From NCBI RefSeq assembly GCF_020616555.1, contig NZ_CP085173.1:8138001-8202000 (forward strand): a DNA stretch of 64,000 bases. The letters are read 5' to 3'. The notes beneath the pieces were generated by a model, which had not been told where the DNA came from, did not search any database, and saw only the letters and a list, made by a program, of their open reading frames with translations. Source of the DNA: Streptomyces longhuiensis. Its GTDB lineage: Bacteria; Actinomycetota; Actinomycetes; Streptomycetales; Streptomycetaceae. Shown here piece by piece: positions 1 through 7,866 of the stretch. Position numbers and translations under genes: made by a program. Each line of letters begins with the position of its first letter. The first letter of the stretch is position 1.

Positions 1-334
1 CGCGGTCAAGGTCGACTACCCGGACGTCAGCAAGGGCCGGCGGGCCAAGGCGCCCCGGTGGACCGGCATCGGCCACGGCAAGGTCGTCTGGCACGACTAC
101 GCGGCCCACCGAGGCAGCGGCGACACCTTCGACATCGTCCCCGGCGTCTGTGCGGACAGGCCCGGCGACGCCTGCACGGAAACCGTGCGGCGGGCCGACT
201 CCACGGCGCTGCTCAGCGGCCATGTCGCCGTCGCGCCCGTCACCGCGGACCGCACCTACGGCGCCACCATCGACAGCGGGAAGAACCTGCGGAAGCTGAA
301 GCACTACGTCGAGCAGCATGCCCCGCGCCCGTGA
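1..334 (+). CDS. 3-prime end of an unrecognised gene
   Basis: An open frame enters from the left edge and reads, from base 2, about 110 residues to a TGA at 332-334. The visible tail contains IGHGKVVWHDY and ends in KHYVEQHAPRP. It has two cysteines about 10 residues apart and no transmembrane segment. Codon positions show the strong G/C third-base bias of the neighbours, so this is real coding sequence. I do not recognise the family. A secreted hydrolase would fit the esterase and GH43 that follow, but that is only a guess. The downstream esterase begins 57 bases later with its own ribosome binding site, so the two may be co-transcribed. Confidence 0.55.
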   Translation, partial: AVKVDYPDVSKGRRAKAPRWTGIGHGKVVWHDYAAHRGSGDTFDIVPGVCADRPGDACTETVRRADSTALLSGHVAVAPVTADRTYGATIDSGKNLRKLKHYVEQHAPRP

Positions 335-391
335 GCCGGGGCAGATCCCCGATCCCCACCTCGACGCCGTACAAGACACCAGGAGCGACCA

Positions 392-1954
392 GTGACCAAC
401 CACCCCGCGGAGCAGCCCGTCGTCCGTACCGCCCACGGCCCCGTGCGCGGTGAGCGCCGTGAGAGCGGTGTCCGATTCCTCGGCATCCCCTACGCCCAAC
501 CCCCGGTCGGCGAACTCCGGTTCGCCGCGCCCGTTCCTCCCGAGCCCTGGTCCGGCGTCCTGGACGCCACCGCCTACGGACCGACCGCACAGCGCCGCCC
601 CCTGGCAGAGGTCACGTTCATCCCTGAGCCGAGCATCCCGGGCGACGGGACGCTCAATCTCAACGTGTTCACCCCGGAGCCCTCTCCGGACGCAGGCCTG
701 CCGGTGATGGTCTGGATCCACGGGGGTGGCTTCGTCGCCGGATCCCACGCGAGCCCTTGGTACGACGGCGCCGCCTTCAACCGCGACGGGGTGGTTGTCG
801 TCTCGATCGGCTACCGGCTCGGCTTCGACGGCTTCGGATGGATCTCCGACGCACCGCACAACCGCGCCGTCCGTGACTGGTTGCTGGCCCTCGAATGGGT
901 GCGGGACAACATCCGGCGCTTCGGCGGGGACCCCGACCGGGTCACGATCGCCGGTCAGTCGGCGGGCGGCGCGGCCGTACTGACCCTGCTGGGAATGCCC
1001 CGCGCGCAACACCTGTTCCAGCGCGTGCACTGCCTGTCCGGCCCGGTTTCGCAGGTGTCGACGGCCGGGGCGGAACGTGTCGGCCGCAAGCTGGCGGAGC
1101 TGGGCGGCGTACGACCGACGCGAACGGGTCTGTCCCGGCTGAGCGAGGAACAGATCCTCGATCTGCAGAAGCGGGTGTCGTCCCTGGCAGAAGAAACCGA
1201 TTCGGATACGGCTACGGGCACGGGCACGGGCACGGGCACGGATACGGATACGGGCACGGATACGGACCCGGACACGATCCCGGACCCGGAAGATGCCCTG
1301 GCCGGACTCACCAGCCTGATCAGCAGAAGCCTGCCCTTCGCTCCGATGATCGACGGTGACTTGATCCCCCAGGCCACCCTGGACGCCCTCGCCGCGGGTG
1401 TGGGAGCCGACAAGGAGCTCGTACTCGGGGCCACCGACCACGAGTTCACGATGGCGCTGCACCCCATGCGCGACCGACTGGCCACGGCGGCGCCGGCCCG
1501 GATCCTCACCGGGTGCGGCGTGGACGAGGCCGTCGCCACCGCCTACGTCGCCGGTCACCCGGACCTGGACACGGCCGACCTCGTCGGCCAGTACGTCACG
1601 GACCACGTCTTCCGCACGGCCGTGGCCCGCGTCGCCCGGGCCCGCGGCACCGCCCCCACCTGGCTGTACCGCTTCGCCTGGCGCTCGCCCGTCCTCGGCC
1701 TGGCCACGCACTGCCTCGACGTGCCGTTCCAGTTCGACTGCCTCGACAGCGAAGGGGTCACCGCCGTGGCCGGTGCCGAGCCGCCCGAGGCCCTCGCCGC
1801 GGATGTCCACGGAGCGGCGGTCGCGTTCATCCGCGACGGCAGCCCGGGGTGGACGCCCCATACCTGCGGCGCCCCCGTCACCCGGGTCTTCGACACCCGG
1901 TCCACCGACACGGGCGACGGCTACGCCGACGTGCGCTCCCTCCTGCTGACCTAG
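392..1954 (+). CDS. Type-B carboxylesterase, alpha/beta hydrolase
   Basis: A 520-residue hydrolase of carboxylic esters. The N-terminal half is typical of type-B carboxylesterases (COesterase): GIPYAQPP near residue 31, the oxyanion-hole segment WIHGGGF near 108, and the nucleophile elbow GQSAGG with Ser190. The family usually has GESAGG, so Gln replaces the Glu. There is no signal peptide, so it is probably cytoplasmic. The GTG start at 392 follows an AGGAG ribosome binding site by six bases. A Thr/Gly/Asp-rich stretch of about 25 residues (near 271-295), encoded by a hexanucleotide repeat, sits between the catalytic core and the C-terminal region. The substrate cannot be read from the sequence. 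Confidence 0.88.
   Translation: MTNHPAEQPVVRTAHGPVRGERRESGVRFLGIPYAQPPVGELRFAAPVPPEPWSGVLDATAYGPTAQRRPLAEVTFIPEPSIPGDGTLNLNVFTPEPSPDAGLPVMVWIHGGGFVAGSHASPWYDGAAFNRDGVVVVSIGYRLGFDGFGWISDAPHNRAVRDWLLALEWVRDNIRRFGGDPDRVTIAGQSAGGAAVLTLLGMPRAQHLFQRVHCLSGPVSQVSTAGAERVGRKLAELGGVRPTRTGLSRLSEEQILDLQKRVSSLAEETDSDTATGTGTGTGTDTDTGTDTDPDTIPDPEDALAGLTSLISRSLPFAPMIDGDLIPQATLDALAAGVGADKELVLGATDHEFTMALHPMRDRLATAAPARILTGCGVDEAVATAYVAGHPDLDTADLVGQYVTDHVFRTAVARVARARGTAPTWLYRFAWRSPVLGLATHCLDVPFQFDCLDSEGVTAVAGAEPPEALAADVHGAAVAFIRDGSPGWTPHTCGAPVTRVFDTRSTDTGDGYADVRSLLLT
1204..1269 (+). repeat. In-frame hexanucleotide repeat (ACGGGC/ACGGAT)
   Basis: About eleven tandem six-base units, mostly acgggc or acggat, lie inside the esterase gene and encode alternating Thr with Gly or Asp. 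The unit is a multiple of three, so changes in copy number would not shift the frame. It looks like a slippage-prone linker rather than a structural domain. Confidence 0.85.
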
Positions 1955-2038
1955 GCCCTTTCGATCCAAGGGCCTGGCCCCCGTCCGGTCCGCGTCACCG
2001 ACGGTGATGACCCGAAGTCCCGTGGGACTGCTGCGCAA

Positions 2039-2067
2039 TTGACAGGTGTCGCAGCCGTCCCTACGGT
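2039..2067 (+). promoter_or_regulatory. Sigma-70-type promoter of the GH43 gene
   Basis: TTGACA at 2039-2044 and TACGGT at 2062-2067 are separated by exactly 17 bases. This is a good match to a HrdB-type promoter. Transcription would begin near 2074, about 77 bases before the chosen GH43 start. Confidence 0.7.
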
Positions 2068-2079
2068 GACATCACAGGT

Positions 2080-2093
2080 TTACATCGATGTAA
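2080..2093. promoter_or_regulatory. Perfect 14-bp palindrome, likely operator of GH43
   Basis: TTACATCGATGTAA is a perfect palindrome centred on CG. It lies just downstream of the predicted transcription start, where a bound repressor would block initiation or elongation. The CG-centred symmetry is typical of LacI-family operators. No LacI gene adjoins it; the only one in the window is at 37563. Confidence 0.7.
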
Positions 2094-2150
2094 CGACGTC
2101 GCGCTCCCGTGCCGGTCTCCCTTCGGGGAGCCGCTTCCGAAGGGCTGCCC

Positions 2151-3620
2151 ATGTCCCTGTCGAGCACTCTCCGCGCCATCCGCCGGGGCGTCGTGTCGTT
2201 CGGTGCGCTCCTGGCACTCGTCGGCGGTGTCCTCCCGGCGTCGGCCGACCCGTCGCCCGGTGCGCCGCGCACGATGGCCGCCGCCGCTTCGGGCGGGTTC
2301 CGTAATCCGCTGAACAGCGGCCCCGATCCGTACATGACGTACTGGAATGGCGACTACTACCTCACGACGACGCAGGGCGACAGCATCAGAATGTGGCGAT
2401 CCCCGTCCCTGAGCACCCTGCTGACGGCCGATCCGGTCACGGTGTGGACCGACACGGACAGCTCGCGCAACCGTGACATCTGGGCGCCGGAGTTCTACCG
2501 GTTCGGTGACCGCTGGTACATGTACTACACCGCGGACGACGGCGTGGACGACCATCACCGCCTCTACGTCCTGGAGTCGGACCGGGACGATCCGGCGGGC
2601 CCCTACCACTTCAAGGCCAGGCTCGCGCCGCCCAACCACGCGAACGACTTCGCCATCGACGCGGGCGTCCTGCAGCACAACGGGCGTCTCTACCTCGCCT
2701 ACAGCGGCATCAACCAGTACCAGCACAACGGCCTCAACATCGCACCGCTGGCCAACCCCTACACGCTCTCGGGCGACGCGGTGGCCATCGACGCCGCGGG
2801 AGGCTGCCCGGAGGTCCGTGAGGGGCCGGAGTTCCTGAACCGCAACGGCCGTACGTGGATGACGTACTCGACGTGCGACACCGGCAAGCCGGACTACCAG
2901 ATCTGGATGATGTCGCTCCCGGACACGGCCGATCCGCTGGTGCCTGGCAACTGGACGCAGCATCAGGGCGCGGTCTTCTCCCGCGCCGACGACCACGGGG
3001 TCTTCGGGCCGGGGCACCACGCGTTGTTCAAGTCGCCCGACGGCAGCGAGGACTGGATCGTCTACCACGCCAAGACGACGAGCACGTCCACCTACGGCAA
3101 CCGCACCACGCGCGCCCAGAAGTTCGGCTGGAAGGCGGACGGCAGCCCGGACTTGGGACGGCCGCTCGCCATCGGCGCCACACAGGACCTGCCGTCGGGG
3201 GACCCCGGGGCCGGCAACTACTGGATCAACGACGACGGGCGTTCCGACGGTCCGGGGACCGTCACCTACAGCGGCACCTGGAACTCGGGCACCGGTTGCG
3301 CGACCCAGTGTTTCTGGAGCGACGACCACTGGAGCGACCGCGCCGACGCCTCGGCCACCTTCACCTTCGACGGCACCCGCATCGCCCTGCTGTCCGTACG
3401 TGACGTGGGGAACGGCTACGCGGACCTGAGTGTCGACGGTGGGCCGGAACAACGCGTGGACTTCTACGGTGCCATCCGTACGGGGGAGACGGTCCAGTAC
3501 CTGAGCCCGAGGCTCCCGTCCGGACACCACACGCTGCGCGTACGGGTCACCGGTCAGCACAACGCGCAGTCCACCGCCTCGTTCGTGAGCGTGGACCGTG
3601 CGGAGGTGTACACCGACTGA
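2151..3620 (+). CDS. Secreted GH43 arabinan/arabinoxylan-type glycosidase
   Basis: A 489-residue exported glycosidase. The ATG at 2151 is preferred over an in-frame GTG at 2109 because AAGGG lies six bases upstream and a clean signal peptide follows, with arginines, a hydrophobic core and a cleavage site after ASA. The five-blade propeller motifs are visible: DPYM with the putative catalytic base Asp, DIWAPE, and REGPEF with the putative acid Glu. The C-terminal 130 residues form a separate beta-rich domain, probably carbohydrate binding, with two cysteines (CATQC). GH43 enzymes of this shape are usually alpha-L-arabinofuranosidases or exo-arabinanases; exact specificity is not readable. It is a monocistronic unit behind a strong promoter and palindrome. 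Confidence 0.88.
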   Translation: MSLSSTLRAIRRGVVSFGALLALVGGVLPASADPSPGAPRTMAAAASGGFRNPLNSGPDPYMTYWNGDYYLTTTQGDSIRMWRSPSLSTLLTADPVTVWTDTDSSRNRDIWAPEFYRFGDRWYMYYTADDGVDDHHRLYVLESDRDDPAGPYHFKARLAPPNHANDFAIDAGVLQHNGRLYLAYSGINQYQHNGLNIAPLANPYTLSGDAVAIDAAGGCPEVREGPEFLNRNGRTWMTYSTCDTGKPDYQIWMMSLPDTADPLVPGNWTQHQGAVFSRADDHGVFGPGHHALFKSPDGSEDWIVYHAKTTSTSTYGNRTTRAQKFGWKADGSPDLGRPLAIGATQDLPSGDPGAGNYWINDDGRSDGPGTVTYSGTWNSGTGCATQCFWSDDHWSDRADASATFTFDGTRIALLSVRDVGNGYADLSVDGGPEQRVDFYGAIRTGETVQYLSPRLPSGHHTLRVRVTGQHNAQSTASFVSVDRAEVYTD

Positions 3621-3719
3621 ACGCGGTTGCGCAGGCCTGCGGTTGTCGCCCGCACAGGGGGCGGGCGACAACCGCGTACCCACGCGTGGCACGCGGGTCC
3701 TGTCTGTCCCGGGTGCGCG

Positions 3720-4586
3720 TCACAGTCTGCGGGAGACCTCCTGCGCCGCCTGTCGGACCGCCGGGGCGAACTCGGTGAGCTGGCCCTCGGTGACGAGGGC
3801 GGCCAGGGAGGACACGGAGACCGCGCCGACGGGGTAGCCGTCGGTGTCGAGTACGGGAGCGGCGAGGGAGCAGATCGCGGCGTCGGCTTCCTCGTAATCC
3901 GTGGCGAAACCGGTGTGCCGGACCGTTTCCAGCTGGCTGAGCAGTGTGGTGCGGTCGGTGACGGTGTGAGAGGTGCGGGCCGGGAGGCCGGCCCGGTCGA
4001 GCAGCGCCTTCGTCTCCGTCTCGGGCAGGTGGGCCAGCAGTACCTTGCCCGCGGCCGAGGCGTGCAGGGGGAGGCGGGTGCCCACCTCGGTGGCGATGCG
4101 GTAGGCGAGGCCGGGGTCGACCTTGTGCGTGTAGGTGGCGTGGTCGCCGCTGAGGACCGCCAAGTGGACCGCCTGGCCCAGGCGTTGCTGGAGTGCCCGC
4201 AGGACCGCGTCGATGCCGACGGTGTCGTCCGAGAGCACTTGGGCGGCCAGCGCGCGCAGTTGGGTGCCGATGCCGTAGCGCCCCTCGCCGTCCGGGACGG
4301 CGTAGCCCTCCTCGATCAGGGTCGCGAGGATGCGGTGGGTGCTGGCCTTGGGGACGCCGGAGCGCTCGGCGATCTCGCCCAGCTTGTGGGGGGCGTCGGG
4401 ATGGGCGAGTGCGTGCAGGACGCGCAGCGCCTTGGCGACGGAGTTGACCGGGCCCGAGGCCTCCGACTGTCCCGGGGCGGTGCCGTGCCCGCCCTCGCGC
4501 GGGAGCTCCGGCGGTGCGGGTTTACGCGTAGCTGACGAGGCGTTCGTCGGGGCGCCCGTCGATTTCAGCGACTCTTCGCGATCCAT
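3720..4586 (-). CDS. IclR-family transcriptional regulator
   Basis: A 288-residue regulator. A disordered N-terminal tail of about 45 residues precedes the winged helix-turn-helix (LGEIAERSGVPKASTHRILATL, roughly 72-93), followed by the IclR effector domain (GIGTQLRALAAQVL, LPLHASAAGKVLLA). It is divergent from the eight-gene DUF4310-4312 operon and separated from it by 135 bases containing repeated CTACGGAAC elements, so it very probably controls that operon and itself. IclR proteins can act as repressors or activators, and the sequence does not say which. In other bacteria the homologous operon is usually tied to PRD-type regulation, so an IclR regulator here suggests local rewiring. Confidence 0.9.
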   Translation of the reverse strand: MDREESLKSTGAPTNASSATRKPAPPELPREGGHGTAPGQSEASGPVNSVAKALRVLHALAHPDAPHKLGEIAERSGVPKASTHRILATLIEEGYAVPDGEGRYGIGTQLRALAAQVLSDDTVGIDAVLRALQQRLGQAVHLAVLSGDHATYTHKVDPGLAYRIATEVGTRLPLHASAAGKVLLAHLPETETKALLDRAGLPARTSHTVTDRTTLLSQLETVRHTGFATDYEEADAAICSLAAPVLDTDGYPVGAVSVSSLAALVTEGQLTEFAPAVRQAAQEVSRRL

Positions 4587-4624
4587 TGACCCTCCGAAGG
4601 CATCCGGCTAGCGTGCAGTCAATC

Positions 4625-4676
4625 CGTTCTACGGAACGCGAATCTACCCTACGGAACGCCTCGGTGCTCCGTAGGT
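4625..4676. promoter_or_regulatory. Operator array between iclR and the DUF4310-4312 operon
   Basis: CTACGGAACGC occurs twice as a direct repeat, at 4629-4639 and 4649-4659, with starts 20 bases apart (two helical turns). A third, inverted copy, GCTCCGTAGG, lies at 4666-4675. The first copy also forms a small inverted repeat, CGTTC-TACG-GAACG. This phased three-site arrangement in a divergent promoter is what an IclR dimer or tetramer would bind. Confidence 0.75.
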
Positions 4677-4721
4677 TGTCCTCCCGCGCCCTATCTCATG
4701 CTCCTTGGAAGGTCGCCGTCC

Positions 4722-5891
4722 ATGGCTGTGCAGGCATCCGACGCAAACCGATTCGATCTTGTGATTCTTGGCGGGCAGGTGGTCGACCCCGAGCGGGGCA
4801 CCGTCGAGCCCGGCGATGTCGCGCTCACCGGCGGCCGGATCGCGGCGGTCGGCCCGGCCGGGACGCTCGACCAGGCCGGCGCCGAGGTGTACGACGCGGC
4901 GGGCCTGCTGGTCACCCCCGGTCTGATCGACCTGCACACGCACATCTACGACGGCGCCACCGCCCTCGGAGTCCCGGCCGATCGGGCCGGGGTACGGCAG
5001 GGAGTGACGACGGTCGTCGACGCGGGCAGCTGCGGCAGCGACCACTGGCCGCACTTCGCCTCCTCGATCGTCGCCCCGGCCGCCACCCGCGTGCTGAGCT
5101 GGCTCAACATCTCCCGGCACGGCCTCGTGCACGGCACGAAAGAACTCGTCGGCGGCGCCGCAGACATCGATGTCAAAGCCGCTGACGGGATCCTCGCCGA
5201 CAACCCGGCGGTGGTACGGGGCATCAAGGTCCGCATGAGCCGGTCGGTCCTCGGCGACAGCGGTCTGGCGCCGCTGCGCGCGGCCACGGAACTCGCCGCC
5301 GCGCACGCGCTGCCGGTCATGGTCCACGTCGGCAACGCGCCGCCCGCCTTCGGTGACGTCCTGGACCTGCTCGGGCCGGGCGACGTCGTCACCCACGCCT
5401 TCCACGGCAAGCCCGGCGGGCTGTTCGGCGGCGGAACCGAACCGCTGCCGCAGGTACGGGCGGCACTGGAGCGCGGCGTCCGGTTCGACGTGGGACACGG
5501 CAGTTCCAGCTTCGCGTTCGACACCGCGGAACGGGCTCTGGCGGCCGGCATCCGTCCGTACACCATCAGCACCGACTTGCACGCACGCAACATGAACGGG
5601 CCGGTGCGGGACCTCTCCCACACCCTGTCCAAACTGCTCGCCCTGGGGATGTCGCTGCCGGAGGTCATCCGGTGCGCCACCACGCACCCGGCCGAAGTGC
5701 TGGGCATGGCGGGCGAGTTGGGATCGCTGCGGCCCGGCGCCGCGGGTGACCTGAGTCTGCTCGAGGACCGCGGAGCGCCCGACCGGCTCACCGACTCCCA
5801 GGGAGCCACCCGCCCGGCAGGAACCCGGCTCGCGCCCGTCGCGACCGTCCGCGCCGGGCGCCCGATGCCGACACGAAAGGCCACCGCATGA
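4722..5891 (+). CDS. Metallo-amidohydrolase/deacylase of the DUF4310-4312 cluster
   Basis: A 389-residue dihydroorotase/aminoacylase-like metal hydrolase. Metal-binding elements are present in order: DLHTHIYDG, the lysine segment RGIKVRM (candidate carboxylated Lys), HVGNAP, HAFHGK, and the late Asp in TDLH. It matches the EF_0837/AHA_3915-type amidohydrolases found with DUF4310-4312 genes. Its likely job is removing an acyl group from the amino nitrogen of an imported compound before the downstream PLP lyase acts. ATG 4722 is preferred over ATG 4698 because GGAAGG lies about ten bases upstream. Its stop overlaps the next start as ATGA, so translation is probably coupled. Confidence 0.85.
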   Translation: MAVQASDANRFDLVILGGQVVDPERGTVEPGDVALTGGRIAAVGPAGTLDQAGAEVYDAAGLLVTPGLIDLHTHIYDGATALGVPADRAGVRQGVTTVVDAGSCGSDHWPHFASSIVAPAATRVLSWLNISRHGLVHGTKELVGGAADIDVKAADGILADNPAVVRGIKVRMSRSVLGDSGLAPLRAATELAAAHALPVMVHVGNAPPAFGDVLDLLGPGDVVTHAFHGKPGGLFGGGTEPLPQVRAALERGVRFDVGHGSSSFAFDTAERALAAGIRPYTISTDLHARNMNGPVRDLSHTLSKLLALGMSLPEVIRCATTHPAEVLGMAGELGSLRPGAAGDLSLLEDRGAPDRLTDSQGATRPAGTRLAPVATVRAGRPMPTRKATA

Positions 5892-6271
5892 CTGACGACC
5901 CCCTGATCGAGGCGCTCACCGGCGCCGTGGCGGACACCGCCGAACCCGTGCGCGACGAGGACCGCCACGCCCTGGCCCGACTGCTCCCGCTGATCGAGGA
6001 ACGCGCCGCGGCGGAGCGGATCCTCCTCGACGAGGACCGCCGTCTCGCGCTCGCCGTCCACGCCCTCGGCTTCGTCCGCCGGGTACGCGCCGGCGAACAC
6101 CTCGACGCGCTGGACCCCGGCGTGGCCGAGGAGATCACGCCGGGTTCGCTGGCCGCCGCCCGCGAGCTGATCGACGCGTACGGCACACCCCTGGGCCATG
6201 CCGCCCGGGACACCGAAGTCGTGCTGCTCGCCCTGCACTTCGAGACGGCGCGGCAGCTCCAGGAGAGCTGA
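5888..6271 (+). CDS. Stand-alone PRD (PTS regulation domain) protein
   Basis: A 127-residue all-helical protein consisting only of a PRD. Two conserved histidines, His58 (ALAVHALGF) and His117 (LLALHFETA), are placed like the phosphorylatable histidines of PRDs in LicT and LevR-type regulators. There is no DNA- or RNA-binding domain. Similar single-PRD proteins accompany DUF4310-4312 genes in other phyla (EF_0829/AHA_3910 type). It is inferred to be a phosphorelay partner or allosteric subunit, perhaps for the HPr domain fused to the lyase three kilobases downstream. The start overlaps the deacylase stop by four bases. Confidence 0.75.
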   Translation: MTDDPLIEALTGAVADTAEPVRDEDRHALARLLPLIEERAAAERILLDEDRRLALAVHALGFVRRVRAGEHLDALDPGVAEEITPGSLAAARELIDAYGTPLGHAARDTEVVLLALHFETARQLQES

Positions 6272-6353
6272 CCGGCAGCACACAGCACACAGGCATGACC
6301 GGACCGCGCACCAGCGGGCCGGCCACATCAGCGGACGACAAAGGGAGTGCACC

Positions 6354-6719
6354 ATGACAGTCAAGATCGTGATCGGACACCGGCTCGGCAAGGGTCAGGC
6401 GGTCGCCGACGGCATACGCGCGGCGGGCGGCGAACCCATCCTGATCCCGGGCCCCGGCGCGGACATGAAGGTCGGCGACGTGATGGCCGCCGAGGGCGCG
6501 GCCCTCGGCATCTCGTTCTGCGGCAGCGGCGGCGCGGGCGCGGTCACCGCCAAGGCCAAGTACGGCCATGACATCGAGTTCGGCATGCGCTCCCCGCAGG
6601 CCGGGATCACCGCTGTGCAGCAGGGCAAGACGGTGCTGGGCTTCGGATTCCTGGACAGCGAGGAACTCGGCTTCAAGGTGACCGAGGCGCTGCTGAAGAA
6701 GCTCGGGGAGTCGGCGTGA
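6354..6719 (+). CDS. Glycine-rich SFCGS-family protein
   Basis: A 121-residue soluble protein with the family signature SFCGSGGAGAVTA at residues 54-66; Cys56 is the conserved cysteine. It matches the EF_0830-type glycine-rich SFCGS family, whose function is unknown. The N-terminal KIVIGHRLGKGQAVADG resembles a small nucleotide- or phosphate-binding alpha/beta fold, somewhat like PTS IIB domains with a reactive cysteine, but this is my impression only. An AGGGAG ribosome binding site sits just before the ATG. Its TGA overlaps the GTG of the DUF4312 gene. Confidence 0.85.
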   Translation: MTVKIVIGHRLGKGQAVADGIRAAGGEPILIPGPGADMKVGDVMAAEGAALGISFCGSGGAGAVTAKAKYGHDIEFGMRSPQAGITAVQQGKTVLGFGFLDSEELGFKVTEALLKKLGESA

Positions 6720-7051
6720 TCGAGGACCGGCACACGATCCGGGTCAGCGGCACCGGGCCCACCCGCGAGAAGGCGTTCGCCGCCGCCATGCAGCAGGTCT
6801 CCGGCGCCGTCGGCAAGCTGACGGACGGCGTCTGCTTCCGGGTCGAGCCGCTCGCCGTCGAGGTCGCGTCCGCGGTCGAACACCGCTGGACGGAACGGTT
6901 CCTGGGGCTGCTCTTCGCTCGCGAGCGCCGCCGCTACGAGCTGACCCTGCGGATCGAGGTGCGCACCGCCGCACTCGATCTGGACGCCATCGAATTCTCC
7001 GTACGCGAGGAGCGGCTGACGCCGCTCCAGCACGCGCTCCACATGAGGTGA
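6716..7051 (+). CDS. DUF4312 family protein
   Basis: A 111-residue protein, small and probably soluble, with alternating beta and helix pattern and no transmembrane segment. The motif ISGTGPTREKAFAAAMQQV-like start (here IRVSGTGPTREKAF) and the position between the SFCGS gene and two membrane genes match DUF4312 (EF_0831 type). No biochemical role is established for the family. GTG start, overlapping the previous stop (GTGA), so it is translationally coupled. It is probably a cytoplasmic component of the putative DUF4310-4312 membrane complex. Confidence 0.8.
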   Translation: MIEDRHTIRVSGTGPTREKAFAAAMQQVSGAVGKLTDGVCFRVEPLAVEVASAVEHRWTERFLGLLFARERRRYELTLRIEVRTAALDLDAIEFSVREERLTPLQHALHMR

Positions 7052-7061
7052 GGACACCCGC

Positions 7062-7853
7062 ATGAACGAGACGCTCACCATCGCACTGGAGTCGATGGTC
7101 ATCGGCGCCCTGATCGGCTTCGGGGCGAGCGCGGGCGTGGCCCGCATGTTCCACGCGCCCAAGGTGCAGGGCATGGGTGCCTTCCGGACCCTGGGCGAAC
7201 TCAACGCCTGTGAGAACGACCCGGTCGCGCACTTCTCCTTCGGCCTCGGCTTCTTCTTCAACGCCTGGGCCAGCGCGGTCGGCACCGGTGCGCTGACCTC
7301 GGACGTCGACCACCGCATCGTGCCGCACTGGGCCGCCGCGCTGTCGATGACCAAGAACCGCAACCTCGACGAGACGCTGCACAACCCGCGCCGGATGGCG
7401 GCCTACGGGGCGTGCGTCGGCCTGGTCCTGGTGACGGTTCTGAACACCACCGCGGCATCCATTCCGCACTCGCTGCAGAAGGTCGCGGCCGACGTGCTCG
7501 GCCCCGCCTCGGAGTGGCTGATCAACCCCGTCATGCCGATCGTCTTCTGGATGGCGGCGGTCGACGCGGGGCGGCGCAGCGGAGGCTGGGCCACCGTACT
7601 GGGCGGTCTGGCGCACGTCGTGATGGGCAACGCGGTTCCCGGCATCGTGCTCGGCATCGTGGTCGGCAAGGGCATCGACGACCTGGGCTGGACCAGGGTC
7701 ACCAAGTCGCTGGCCGGCGCGGTCATGACGCTGTTCGTCGTCAGCGCCTTCCTGCGCGGCGTGGACATCCAGCTGCTGCAGCAGATGAAGGCGGACGTGC
7801 CGCACTGGCTGACCGGGCTCCACGACGCGACCGGCACCACCCCGACGAAGTGA
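7062..7853 (+). CDS. DUF4311 family membrane protein
   Basis: A 263-residue integral membrane protein with about six or seven hydrophobic segments (for example 9-25, 70-90, 115-135, 160-180, 187-215, 225-245). It matches DUF4311 (EF_0832 type). Small-residue-rich helices and the obligate pairing with DUF4310 suggest two halves of a channel or carrier. I infer a substrate uptake role because the only other genes in the operon are cytoplasmic enzymes and small soluble proteins. The ATG follows the DUF4312 stop by ten bases, with GAGG just upstream. Confidence 0.82.
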   Translation: MNETLTIALESMVIGALIGFGASAGVARMFHAPKVQGMGAFRTLGELNACENDPVAHFSFGLGFFFNAWASAVGTGALTSDVDHRIVPHWAAALSMTKNRNLDETLHNPRRMAAYGACVGLVLVTVLNTTAASIPHSLQKVAADVLGPASEWLINPVMPIVFWMAAVDAGRRSGGWATVLGGLAHVVMGNAVPGIVLGIVVGKGIDDLGWTRVTKSLAGAVMTLFVVSAFLRGVDIQLLQQMKADVPHWLTGLHDATGTTPTK

Positions 7854-7866
7854 GCGAGGCACCGCG

